Of a stretch of 64,000 bases of DNA, positions 22,684-30,497 are shown in pieces (the first letter of the stretch is position 1; each line of letters starts with the position of its first letter). The translations under genes and the position numbers were made by a program. Under the pieces are notes generated by a model. The model did not search any database, had not been told where the DNA came from, and saw only the letters and a list, made by a program, of their open reading frames with translations. Source of the DNA: DASQPR01 sp963797605. Lineage in GTDB: Bacteria; Actinomycetota; Actinomycetes; Mycobacteriales; Micromonosporaceae. The stretch covers positions 1 through 64,000 of the forward strand of contig CAWCPX010000009.1 in NCBI GenBank assembly GCA_963797605.1. The letters are read 5' to 3'.

Positions 22684-25260
22684 TTACTCGCCGCCGACCA
22701 GTGCTTCGGTGCGGCTGTCGGCACTGTCATAGGCCGCCGGCATGGGCGTGACCCGGTCATCTCGAAGGCTTCGGGCTGGGTTTCCCGCCCACCTCGCGTG
22801 CGGCGGCACGTCCTCGCCCTTCATCAGGAAAGCGTCGGGGGCGATCACTGCGCCGTCGCCGATCGTCACGCCATAGTGGATCCAGGCTCCGACTCCCACG
22901 GTGCAGCCGTCACCGATGGTGATGCGGTCGGATTTGAAGGCGCCGTCCTCCTGCGAGTGACACTGGATCGTTGAGCCGACGTTGAGGGTGGCGTCGTCAC
23001 CGATCGTCACCAGTGACTTCTCCGGTATCGAGCAGCCGTCGTCGAAGACCCGGCGGCCGAGCCGGACGCCCAGCATCCGCCAGATCAGGTTCTTGAATGG
23101 TGTGCCGTTGAAGACGTGGAGGTAGCCCGTTACGGCGGCGGCCTTCCAGAAGCGTTCGTGCCGCCAGAAGCGGCGGTCGTAGATCGAGCAGTACAACGGC
23201 CGCAGCGGCAGGAACACCTGCACGGAGCGTTCCACCGCCACGAAATACAGAACCGTAAACACGAGCGTGACGACCGTGCCGAGCGCGATAGACCAGGTCC
23301 CCAGCCCGCCGTAGAAGCGGGTGAGGGTCCATGTGATCAGGATGATGCCGTACAGGTAGAGCCACCGGGCGAAGAGGTACATCGCCGCGGTGACGGCATT
23401 GTGCCGGTTTTTGGCGGCCAGGCGGCGACGCAGTTCGACCCCGGTGAACCGATCGTCGAATGTGGTGTCACGTTGGACGGAACGCGGAATCTCGAACGAG
23501 GGCGAGCCGAGAAGTCCGACGTCCTCGCGGATCTCGCCGTCGATCGGCACCATCGTCTTGGTGCCGATGAGGCAGTTGTTCCCCGTCTTTCCCTGCGCGG
23601 GATAGGCAATGAAGTTTCCCAGGAAGTTGTGGGCTCCGATCGACACCCGGGACAGGGAGAACGAGGTGCCGGAGAAGGTGGCGTTGACGACGGACAGTCC
23701 GTCGGCGACCATCGTTCCACTGCCGACCGTGGTGAGGTACGGGTTGTCGTGCTTGAGCTGCGTGCCGAAGTTCGACCCGGTCTGCTGGACCTGGGGGAGC
23801 CGGTAACCGAGGTAGCGCAGATATTGGACGATGCTGGAGCTGTCACCGAACAGGATCTTGAAGAACCTGTTGTTGCTCGTGCTCACGATGGCCCGGTGGG
23901 CGGCGTAGTGCAGGCCGTACAACCGATAGACCTTGTTGGGTTTGATCGCGTGGTTGAGCAAGCGAGGCACAGTGGCCACGACGAGAAGGCCGAAGAGCAT
24001 GGTTCCGACGAAGAGCACTAGCGAGACGATCAGGGCATCGAGGTAGAACGTGAGGGTGCTGAGCGTCTGAGTTCCGTTCTCCAGCGCCGACAGCTGCGGG
24101 ATCTCGTTCAGCACGAGGTCCGCACCGCCGACCGCCAGCGGAATGTAGAAGAACAGCAGGTTGAAGATCTGCAGGGTCGGGTAGAGCGCCCTCCGCAGAG
24201 TGCCGCAGCCGGTGGTGTCGACCATCCGGTAGTCAACCTCGGTCTGCTGCGCCGGGGAACCGTGCCACCGCTCGCCGGCCGGCACCGCCTGACCGCTGTG
24301 CAGCGAGGACGTGTGGCCGAGCTGGGCGCCGTCGGCCAGCGAGGTTCCAATGTCGATCACGGTCATCTCGCCGACGAACACGTCTTTCCCGATCGTCACC
24401 GCCCCGGTCTCGATGAACCCGGCCTCGGCGCGATAGCCGCTGATGACGCAGTCCTTACGGAGGACCGTGTGGTCGCCGATGGTGAGTAGGTCGGTGCACA
24501 CGGGCACGCTCCGCGAGAAGATCGCGACACCTCGCCCGACCTTCGCGCCCAGCGCTCTCAGGTACATCGGGTACAGCGGCGAACCGATCATGAACAGAAC
24601 CAGCGGGTTCCGTTGGACCAGCGTCTTGACGATCCAGAAACGGACGTACGCCAGGCTCCAGAGGCGCACGTGACCGGGTTTCCACCGGCCGATGAGTAGC
24701 CATTTCAGCGCGATCGGAAAGAGACACACGGCGACGAACGCGGCGCCGCCGAACAGCACCGATCGCACGTAATAGTCGATCAAGCCGGACCCGTTCGCGA
24801 TCCATTCGTAGCCCAGGCTGGCGACGAGCGCGACGAGGACGGTATATGCGAGGAAGAACATCAGTTGCAACGCTCCGCATAGGACGTACTCCGCTGTGCT
24901 GGAACTCGCCGTCACCTGCGCCGGCTCCGGCGCGGGTGTGTCGATCGGGGCTGGCGCCGCGTCGTCGAGATCCGCGGCCAGGCTTCTGATCGTCGGATGC
25001 CGGTAGATGTCCTTCATCGACACTGACGGTAGGTCCGCCCGCTTCCTGACGCGTGCGCAGAAGTGGGCCATGACCAGCGAGTTCGCACCAAGGTCATCGA
25101 AGAAATTGCTGTCGACCGACACCTGTTCGAGCTTCACGACGTCAGCCAGCACTTCGGCGAGCACCTTCTCGGTGCCGGTCGTCGGACCGGCAGAGGTGTC
25201 TCGGGTGATCGAAAGCTCGGTCATATGAGCGGTCAAGACCTCGACAGGATTTTTCGCCAC
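22684..25260 (-). CDS. Pls/PosA-like protein: PCP, membrane segments, left-handed beta-helix repeats
   Basis: 858 residues. The N-terminal carrier domain has DDLGANSLVMAHF with the phosphopantetheine serine at S61. Next come repeated hydrophobic segments (about 125-215, 345-445 and 605-665). Three blocks of hexapeptide repeats follow the pattern of NRPS terminal domains of the Pls/PosA type (e.g. GAKVGRGVAIF, TIGDHTVLRKDCVI, LNVGSTIQCHSQEDG, RITIGDGCTVGVG, GVTIGDGAVIAPD). In poly-epsilon-lysine synthetase the equivalent membrane part iterates or releases peptide bonds. The GTG at 25260 (GGAGG 11 bases upstream) is used; the ATG at 25224 is an alternative. First gene of the operon, 60 bases before the NRPS. 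Probably acts at the membrane on Dap-thioesters. Confidence 0.85.
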   Translation of the reverse strand: MAKNPVEVLTAHMTELSITRDTSAGPTTGTEKVLAEVLADVVKLEQVSVDSNFFDDLGANSLVMAHFCARVRKRADLPSVSMKDIYRHPTIRSLAADLDDAAPAPIDTPAPEPAQVTASSSTAEYVLCGALQLMFFLAYTVLVALVASLGYEWIANGSGLIDYYVRSVLFGGAAFVAVCLFPIALKWLLIGRWKPGHVRLWSLAYVRFWIVKTLVQRNPLVLFMIGSPLYPMYLRALGAKVGRGVAIFSRSVPVCTDLLTIGDHTVLRKDCVISGYRAEAGFIETGAVTIGKDVFVGEMTVIDIGTSLADGAQLGHTSSLHSGQAVPAGERWHGSPAQQTEVDYRMVDTTGCGTLRRALYPTLQIFNLLFFYIPLAVGGADLVLNEIPQLSALENGTQTLSTLTFYLDALIVSLVLFVGTMLFGLLVVATVPRLLNHAIKPNKVYRLYGLHYAAHRAIVSTSNNRFFKILFGDSSSIVQYLRYLGYRLPQVQQTGSNFGTQLKHDNPYLTTVGSGTMVADGLSVVNATFSGTSFSLSRVSIGAHNFLGNFIAYPAQGKTGNNCLIGTKTMVPIDGEIREDVGLLGSPSFEIPRSVQRDTTFDDRFTGVELRRRLAAKNRHNAVTAAMYLFARWLYLYGIILITWTLTRFYGGLGTWSIALGTVVTLVFTVLYFVAVERSVQVFLPLRPLYCSIYDRRFWRHERFWKAAAVTGYLHVFNGTPFKNLIWRMLGVRLGRRVFDDGCSIPEKSLVTIGDDATLNVGSTIQCHSQEDGAFKSDRITIGDGCTVGVGAWIHYGVTIGDGAVIAPDAFLMKGEDVPPHARWAGNPARSLRDDRVTPMPAAYDSADSRTEALVGGE

Positions 25261-25624
25261 GATTGGTCATGCCTCCGGATGGAAAGAGGGCCGACAGGTA
25301 GCCCGCCTCGTACGATCGGCATCACATCGATGTTGGACAGCGATAATCCTGAGCAACCAGCGAAATCGTGCCCGACCGGCCGAGTGTGTGTGCGGTCAGC
25401 AATTGTCGGCGCGCCGCCTCCTCCACGGCCCGTCGAGCGGGAAAGTGTGCGACGAGGTCTATCGGAGGAAAGGTGTCGCCGTTCAGCGACTGTGGAGCCT
25501 TTTCCGTCGATCTGTCCTTGCATAACCCTCAGCACTAAACCGTAGCCGTACCTCCCCGGCGTCCAGATGCAAACTGAGAAACGCCTGGCGATCACGACAT
25601 GTTGTCGCTAACGCCCGCCGAACG
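25261..25624. other. Intergenic region upstream of the Dap operon
   Basis: 364 bp between threonine synthase and the Pls-like gene, both on the minus strand. No convincing gene; open frames here have random composition. No inverted repeat strong enough to call, and no iron-box palindrome. The Dap-operon promoter should lie here; the only ribosome-site-like element is GGAGG near 25272-25276. Confidence 0.5.
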
Positions 25625-26850
25625 TCATGATGGACGAGTAGGCAGCACGCTGCCTCGCGGCAGCACCGGGAGGCCGTCGGTGTTGATCGTGCCGGGGTAC
25701 TTGATGCCGGCACCGGTGTTCAGCACGACGACGGACTCGGATCCGTCGAGCCAGCCCGACGCGACCAATGCCCGGACGGCGCTCAGGCACGCGGCACCCT
25801 CGGGGCACAGGAGCAGGCCTTCGGCACGGGCGTACCCGGAGAGGTCGGAAAGAATTTGATCGTCATCCACCGCGACCGCGATGCCGTTCGTGTCTGCGAG
25901 CGCCGCCAGGATCAACTCGTCACCGAGCGGTGACGGCACCGTGATGCCGAACGCGATCGTGGACGCGTCGGGCCACGGCTGCGCCCGCGTCGCGCCCTCG
26001 TCGAACGCCTTGACGATCGGTGCGCACCCGCTCGCCTGCGCGGCCACGAGGCGCGGCATCGGGCCGGAGATCCAGCCGAGTTCCAGCATCTCCTGCAGCG
26101 CCTTGTGGATGCCGATCAGGCCGACGCCGCCTCCGGTCGGGTAGACGATGACGTCCGGCATCGTCCAGCCGAGTTGCTCGACGATCTCGTAGCCCATCGT
26201 CTTCTTGCCTTCGAGCCGGTACGGCTCCTTGAGCGTGGACGCGTCGAACACCGAGCCGCCGCCGGCCCGCACGAACGCCCCGATCATCGCGCCGGCATCG
26301 GAGATCAGTCCGTCGACGAGGTGCAGGTCGGCACCGGCGGCGAGGCATTCGTTGCGGGTGATCACGGGTGCGTCGACCGGCATCGCGATGGTGCTGCGGA
26401 TGCCGGCGCGGGTCGCGTACGTCGCCCAGGCCGCGCCCGCGTTGCCGTTGGTGGGCATGGCGACGTGGCGGATGCCCAGTTCCTTGGCACGGGACACGCC
26501 GACGGCGGCTCCCCGTGCCTTGAAGGAGCCGGTCGGGATGAGCCCTTCGTCTTTGATCAGCAGCCCGGGGACGCCGATGCTGCGGCCGTAGGTGGAAGCG
26601 GGGAGCAGTGGCGTCCAGCCTTCACCGAGCGTGACGACGTGGGTGGGATCGTCGACGGGCAGCACCTCGCGGTAACGCCACAGATCGGCCGGGCGGTGCG
26701 CGAATGTCGGCGGGCGTGACCGATCGGCGCGACCGCGTCGAGATCGTAGCGGGCCAGCAGCGGCGACCCGCAGTGGCAGAGGTTCGCCGGCTGGTCGGAG
26801 GCGACGCGGCTGCCGCATCGGGGGCATTCGAGATGCGTCAGGTTGGTCAC
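25625..26850 (-). pseudogene. thrC: Threonine synthase, zinc-ribbon type (one frameshift)
   Basis: PLP fold-type II threonine synthase (O-phosphohomoserine to threonine). From the GTG at 26850 an N-terminal zinc ribbon is visible (LECPRCGSR ... NLCHCGSPLLARYDLDAV). Near 26707-26712 the reading moves to another frame and continues FAHRPADLWRYREVLPVDD and GEGWTPLLP. The PLP lysine is in PTGSFKARG, and TNGNAGAAWA and PTGGGVGLIG bind cofactor phosphate. A single lost C in a CCC run would restore about 408 residues, the usual length. The second frame alone, opened at a chance upstream ATG, would lack the zinc ribbon. Sequencing error is plausible. Whether it belongs with the downstream Dap cluster is unclear. 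Confidence 0.85.
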
Positions 26851-26973
26851 CGGCCGAAGACTACCGAGGTCGGGGGAGTGGTCGCGATCACGCCCCGCCA
26901 GGCTGCCAAGATCCGCGCGATCATGGAGTTGACGGGGTATCGGATCTTCGTGTCGGGCCGCATAATCCCCCAC

Positions 26974-27471
26974 GTGAGCACAGATTCCCCACCGGCGATC
27001 GGCAGCCCGTCGACGGTCGCGCCCGATCACGTTCGCTTCCGCCCGACCTGGGCTCAGCGAACGCCTGTCTTCTTTCTTCCCTTTGTTGTTTTCGCGGACT
27101 TCGCCAACCCTCTGTTGTGGGCCTCACCGCCCGGCATGTCGGGCTTGGTGATGTTCGGTCGAGTCTCGGCGTCGGTCCTTCTGGTCGCGGTCTCGTTCGA
27201 GGTCTGGCTCGTCGGGTGGTGGTTCGGCGCGACCCTTACCGGCGAGGCTCTGCTTGTGCACAGCTTGCGGCGCCGGGCGATTCCGTGGAACCGGATCGCC
27301 GCGGTGCAGGTCGAGCGGTTCATGGGCGGCCAGCGGGTCGTCGTGTACGAATTCGATGGGCGGAGCACGCCGCTACGTATGCCGTCCAACGCGCTGCTCT
27401 CCTGGGATAGGGCGTTCCCGAACAAGGCCGCCTTCATCGGGCACTGGTGGCTCACCCACCGCGCCGTATAG
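26974..27471 (+). CDS. Bacterial PH-domain membrane protein
   Basis: 165 residues: a short polar N-terminus, two hydrophobic segments (VFFLPFVVFADFANPLL and VSASVLLVAVSFEVWLVGWW), then a small beta domain (ALLVHSLRRRAIPWNRIAAV, RVVVYEFDGRSTPLRMP). This is typical of the YdbS/bPH family: the RxxxIPW turn after the second membrane helix is characteristic. The GTG at 26974 follows CATAAT (26961-26966) by 7 bases and lacks a Shine-Dalgarno, so a leaderless start is likely. Its last 99 bases overlap the convergent WYL gene. Function of the family is poorly known. Confidence 0.72.
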   Translation: MSTDSPPAIGSPSTVAPDHVRFRPTWAQRTPVFFLPFVVFADFANPLLWASPPGMSGLVMFGRVSASVLLVAVSFEVWLVGWWFGATLTGEALLVHSLRRRAIPWNRIAAVQVERFMGGQRVVVYEFDGRSTPLRMPSNALLSWDRAFPNKAAFIGHWWLTHRAV

Positions 27472-28389
27472 CGCGATCACCTCAGCAGCCGCCGCGACCA
27501 TCGCCGCCCGCACCTCCGGCGGCTCGACGACCTCGACGCGCGTGCCGAGCCCGAGCAGGCTCCCGACGGCGTGCGGCACCCCGTTGAACGCCAGCCGCAC
27601 GCTCAGGCCGGCTCCGTCGTCGTCGCGCAGATGCGACGTCAGCAGCCGCCGCACCATGCCGACCGCCGCCGCCTCCGCCCGAACCGTCACGGCGAGTTCG
27701 CGTGGCCGCACCTCCACCCGCTCCCGCAGCGCCGCCCAGGCGGCCGCGAGATCGAAATCCGCCGGTCGCACCGCGGGTTCCGGTCGCACCGTGCACGCGT
27801 CGACCCGTGACACCCGGAACAACGCCGGCTCGGCCGTCACCAGATACCACGCGCCGGCCTTCGCGACGAGGCCGGCCGGATCGACGGTCACCTGCCGCCG
27901 GCGCGTCGCGCTGTCGCGATAGTCCAGGTCAAGGCGGCGAGCCCGGATCAAACCATCATGGATCAACGGCAACATGGGTACGTCTTCGCCGGACCGCATC
28001 CACGGGTCGACGTCCACCAGGATGTGCGCCCGGCCCTGCTCGAACCCGCCCCGCAGCGCCTGCCCACCGGCTCCGGTGATCTTCTCGATCGCCATGTCGA
28101 GCGCGTCGCCGAGCCCGAGATCCGCGGCGAGCCGTGGCTGCCCGACCGCGAGCCCGGCGCCCTCGGCCCGGCTCAGGTGCGCCACACCGGTGCGGTAGGT
28201 GTCCAGGAGCCGGATGCCACCGGCGCGCCCCCGCTCGGTGTAAACGGGGATGCCGGCTGCGCTCAGCGCGTCGACATCGCGCAGCACGGTGCGCACCGAG
28301 ACATCGAGACGCTCGGCCAATTCGGGCGCGGACGAGCCGTTGCGCGCCTGCAGCAGCAGCACGAGGGAGAGCAACCGGTCGGCGCGCAT
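27373..28389 (-). CDS. WYL-domain transcriptional regulator (HTH-WYL, YafY type)
   Basis: About 338 residues. The N-terminal HTH is RLLSLVLLLQARNGSSAPEL / SVRTVLRDVDALSAAG, then PVYTERGRAGGIRL. A middle helical part leads into the WYL domain (RLDLDYRDSATRRRQVTVDP, GAWYLVTAE, FRVSRVDACTV) and the C-terminal WCX region. WYL proteins bind single-stranded nucleic acid in characterised cases (PafBC, DriD) and switch DNA-repair genes. It is divergent from a DNA-3-methyladenine glycosylase, which fits that theme. TAATGT ends 7 bases before the ATG at 28389, suggesting leaderless expression. The last ~30 residues run antisense into the PH gene and look unnatural. Confidence 0.85.
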   Translation of the reverse strand: MRADRLLSLVLLLQARNGSSAPELAERLDVSVRTVLRDVDALSAAGIPVYTERGRAGGIRLLDTYRTGVAHLSRAEGAGLAVGQPRLAADLGLGDALDMAIEKITGAGGQALRGGFEQGRAHILVDVDPWMRSGEDVPMLPLIHDGLIRARRLDLDYRDSATRRRQVTVDPAGLVAKAGAWYLVTAEPALFRVSRVDACTVRPEPAVRPADFDLAAAWAALRERVEVRPRELAVTVRAEAAAVGMVRRLLTSHLRDDDGAGLSVRLAFNGVPHAVGSLLGLGTRVEVVEPPEVRAAMVAAAAEVIALYGAVGEPPVPDEGGLVRERPIPGEQRVGRHT

Positions 28390-28413
28390 GCGCACAACAT
28401 TACCGAGAAAACA

Positions 28414-28428
28414 TGACAGGAGGTGTCA
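28414..28428. promoter_or_regulatory. Candidate operator between WYL regulator and glycosylase
   Basis: TGACA (28414-28418), GGAGG spacer, TGTCA (28424-28428): a perfect 5-bp-arm dyad midway in the ~65-bp divergent gap, upstream of the glycosylase start and next to the TAATGT box of the WYL gene. Short, so tentative. Confidence 0.4.
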
Positions 28429-28453
28429 GGTTTGCGATGTCATGGTGGCTGGC

Positions 28454-29308
28454 ATGAGAGCAGACATTCGGGGCCCGTTCGACCTGGCCCGGCAGAGCGA
28501 GTACTTCGGCGGGTGGACGCGGATGCACGACAAGGCCATCGTGATGGCGTTCCCGGTCGAGGGTTGGACCCATTCCGCCGCGGTCACGCTGCGGCAACTC
28601 GACGACGGCACCATGGAAGGCGAGGTCGTCGGCGGGGGAGAGCAGGCGTGGCAGCAGGCGCTCGCGGTGCTCTCGCTCGACAGCGACGGCAGTGGGTACG
28701 CGCAGGTGGGCGACCGCGATCCGGTCATCGCTGCGTTGCAGCGGGAGCACGCGTTTCTGCGGCCGGTGCTGTTCCACTCACCGTACGAGGCGGCGTGCGC
28801 GTTCATCATCGGGCACCGGCTGCGTATCGAGCAGGGCCGGGCGATCCGGGCGCGGATGGCGGCGGCGTTCGGCGAGCGCTTCGATATCGACGGCACGACG
28901 GTGTCAGCGTTTCCGACACCGCAGCGCCTGCGCGAGATCATGGAGATCCCGGGTCTGAGCGACGAGAAGATCACCCGGCTGCACGGGGTGGCCGAAGCCG
29001 CGATGGCCGGCCGTCTCGATCGGGCCCACCTGCGTTCGCTTCCGGTCGAGGACGCGTTAGCCGAGGTGAAGACGCTGCGTGGCGTCGGCGATTTCTTCGC
29101 GGTCGCGATCGTCATGCGCGGGGCGGGCCTGGTCGATGCCACGCCCGGCGACCCGATCACCCGCGCCGGCATCGCCCGTTTCTACGGCCTGGACGAGCCG
29201 GCGCCGGCGGACGTCGCCCGGATCACGGACGGCTGGCGACCGTACCGGATGTGGTGTTCGGTGCTGGTCCACGCCTCCGAGCGGCGGAGGTCAGGACGCG
29301 TGGCGTGA
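28454..29308 (+). CDS. DNA-3-methyladenine glycosylase (HhH-GPD family)
   Basis: A 284-residue AlkA-like base-excision glycosylase. The helix-hairpin-helix appears as LAEVKTLRGVGDFFAVAIVM (about residues 198-217). The catalytic Asp is expected in GLVDATPGDPITRAGIARFY, and the family N-terminal domain contains HSPYEAACAFIIGHRLRIEQ. It removes alkylated purines from DNA. ATG 28454 is used; ATG 28442 in the same frame is possible. Divergent from the WYL regulator, so induction by DNA alkylation is plausible. The 3' end overlaps the convergent glycosyltransferase by 86 bases. Confidence 0.88.
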   Translation: MRADIRGPFDLARQSEYFGGWTRMHDKAIVMAFPVEGWTHSAAVTLRQLDDGTMEGEVVGGGEQAWQQALAVLSLDSDGSGYAQVGDRDPVIAALQREHAFLRPVLFHSPYEAACAFIIGHRLRIEQGRAIRARMAAAFGERFDIDGTTVSAFPTPQRLREIMEIPGLSDEKITRLHGVAEAAMAGRLDRAHLRSLPVEDALAEVKTLRGVGDFFAVAIVMRGAGLVDATPGDPITRAGIARFYGLDEPAPADVARITDGWRPYRMWCSVLVHASERRRSGRVA

Positions 29309-30401
29309 GCGCGATCGCTCGGCGGTAGGCGTCCGCGTAGCCTCGGGCGAGTTCCGCGGCGGAGAAGTGAGACGCGACGTGGGCTCGGCAGTCGACCGGG
29401 TCGATCCGGCGCACGTCCGCCAGCGCGGCGGCGAGTTGATCGGGCGATTCGCAGATGATGCCGGTCACGCCGTTGACGACGACTTCGGGCACGGATCCGG
29501 CGCGCAACGCGACGACCGGCGTACCGCAGGCCATCGCCTCGATCATGACCATGCCGAACGGCTCCTCCCACTGCACCGGGAAGAGCAGGCAGCGGGCGCC
29601 GGCCAGGAGAATACGCTTCTCCTGCGCATCGGCGAGGCCGAAGACGATGTCGTCCGGCCCGAGCAGCGGCTCGACCTCGGCGGCGAAGTACGCCTTCTCC
29701 GAGGGCTCGCTGTATTTGCCGGCGAGCACGAGCGGCAGCCCGGCCTCGTGCGCCGCGTGCAACGCCGTGTGCGCGCCCTTGTCCGGGCTGAACCGGCCGA
29801 GAAAGAGCGCGTAGTCGCGTTTGTGGCCGCGGAAGGGCCATAGCTCGACCTTGACGGCGTTCGGCACCGTGCCGATCCAGTTCAGCTCGGGTGCCAGCGT
29901 TCGCTGGCGTTCGCTGATCGCGACCATGTGCACGGCTGAGCCCAGCGCGCCGTAGTAGGCCCGCAGGTCCGGGTCGTCGGCCGGCCCGTGCATCGTGACG
30001 ACGGTCGGCAGGCCCCAGCGGGCGTACGTGTCCGCGTTCAACGGTCCGGACGTCGAGTGATCGTGCACGACGTCGATCCGGCCGACGAGTCGCCGCACGG
30101 CTCGTCGAGTGAGAAGGGCATTCATGATTTCCGGGTACGGCTCGCCGAGGCGCTCCGGCACCAGGCGGTCCCACGTACGCAGAAAATTGGCCTTGGTTCC
30201 CGGTTTTCCGGCCCCGATCAGTGTGACCGAGTGTCCATCGTCGACCAGGGCATCGGCGAGGTCCGCGACCACCGCCTCGATGCCACCGTAGGCCGATGGC
30301 GGAATCTGGTAGTAGGGCGGTGCCACGAGGGCGATGCGTAGAGGCGCGTCATGGACTTCCACGCCAGTAGTGAATACCCCGTCCCTGGCCTCGCAAAACA
30401 T
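29223..30401 (-). CDS. Glycosyltransferase family 4
   Basis: 392 residues, GT-B fold. The N-terminal Rossmann part has RIALVAPPYYQIPPSAYGGI with the acceptor-side GGIE loop and DVVHDHSTSG. The C-terminal donor-binding part has ALFLGRFSPDKG, and EEPFGMVMIEAMACGTPVVA contains the E-x7-E retaining-GT motif. Such enzymes transfer hexoses (often mannose or glucose) to lipid or glycan acceptors at the inner membrane face. ATG 30401 is used; no clear Shine-Dalgarno, and a start near residue 13-20 is possible. The final ~28 residues lie antisense to the glycosylase gene and are probably an extension beyond the natural end. Confidence 0.86.
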   Translation of the reverse strand: MFCEARDGVFTTGVEVHDAPLRIALVAPPYYQIPPSAYGGIEAVVADLADALVDDGHSVTLIGAGKPGTKANFLRTWDRLVPERLGEPYPEIMNALLTRRAVRRLVGRIDVVHDHSTSGPLNADTYARWGLPTVVTMHGPADDPDLRAYYGALGSAVHMVAISERQRTLAPELNWIGTVPNAVKVELWPFRGHKRDYALFLGRFSPDKGAHTALHAAHEAGLPLVLAGKYSEPSEKAYFAAEVEPLLGPDDIVFGLADAQEKRILLAGARCLLFPVQWEEPFGMVMIEAMACGTPVVALRAGSVPEVVVNGVTGIICESPDQLAAALADVRRIDPVDCRAHVASHFSAAELARGYADAYRRAIALTPRVLTSAARRRGPAPNTTSGTVASRP

Positions 30402-30497
30402 CCAATGTACGTATTTGTCGGGTGAGAATTGCTAGCGTCTCATCGTGGCGACCCCACCAGAATCCGGGCAGCGGGTCGCAGAGAGTGATGGTCTCCG

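Noticed and set aside
16948..25260. Classical staphyloferrin-B-like siderophore cluster
   Set aside because: sbnA and sbnB are present, but no IucA/IucC-type synthetase, decarboxylase, citrate synthase, siderophore transporter or iron-box operator was seen.
25233..25595. Minus-strand frame in the gap upstream of the Dap operon
   Set aside because: Random-looking sequence overlapping the probable promoter and start of the Pls-like gene; no start signal.
26704..26973. Upstream extension of the PH-domain protein
   Set aside because: It runs antisense through the zinc-ribbon end of threonine synthase; the GTG at 26974 with its -10 box fits better.
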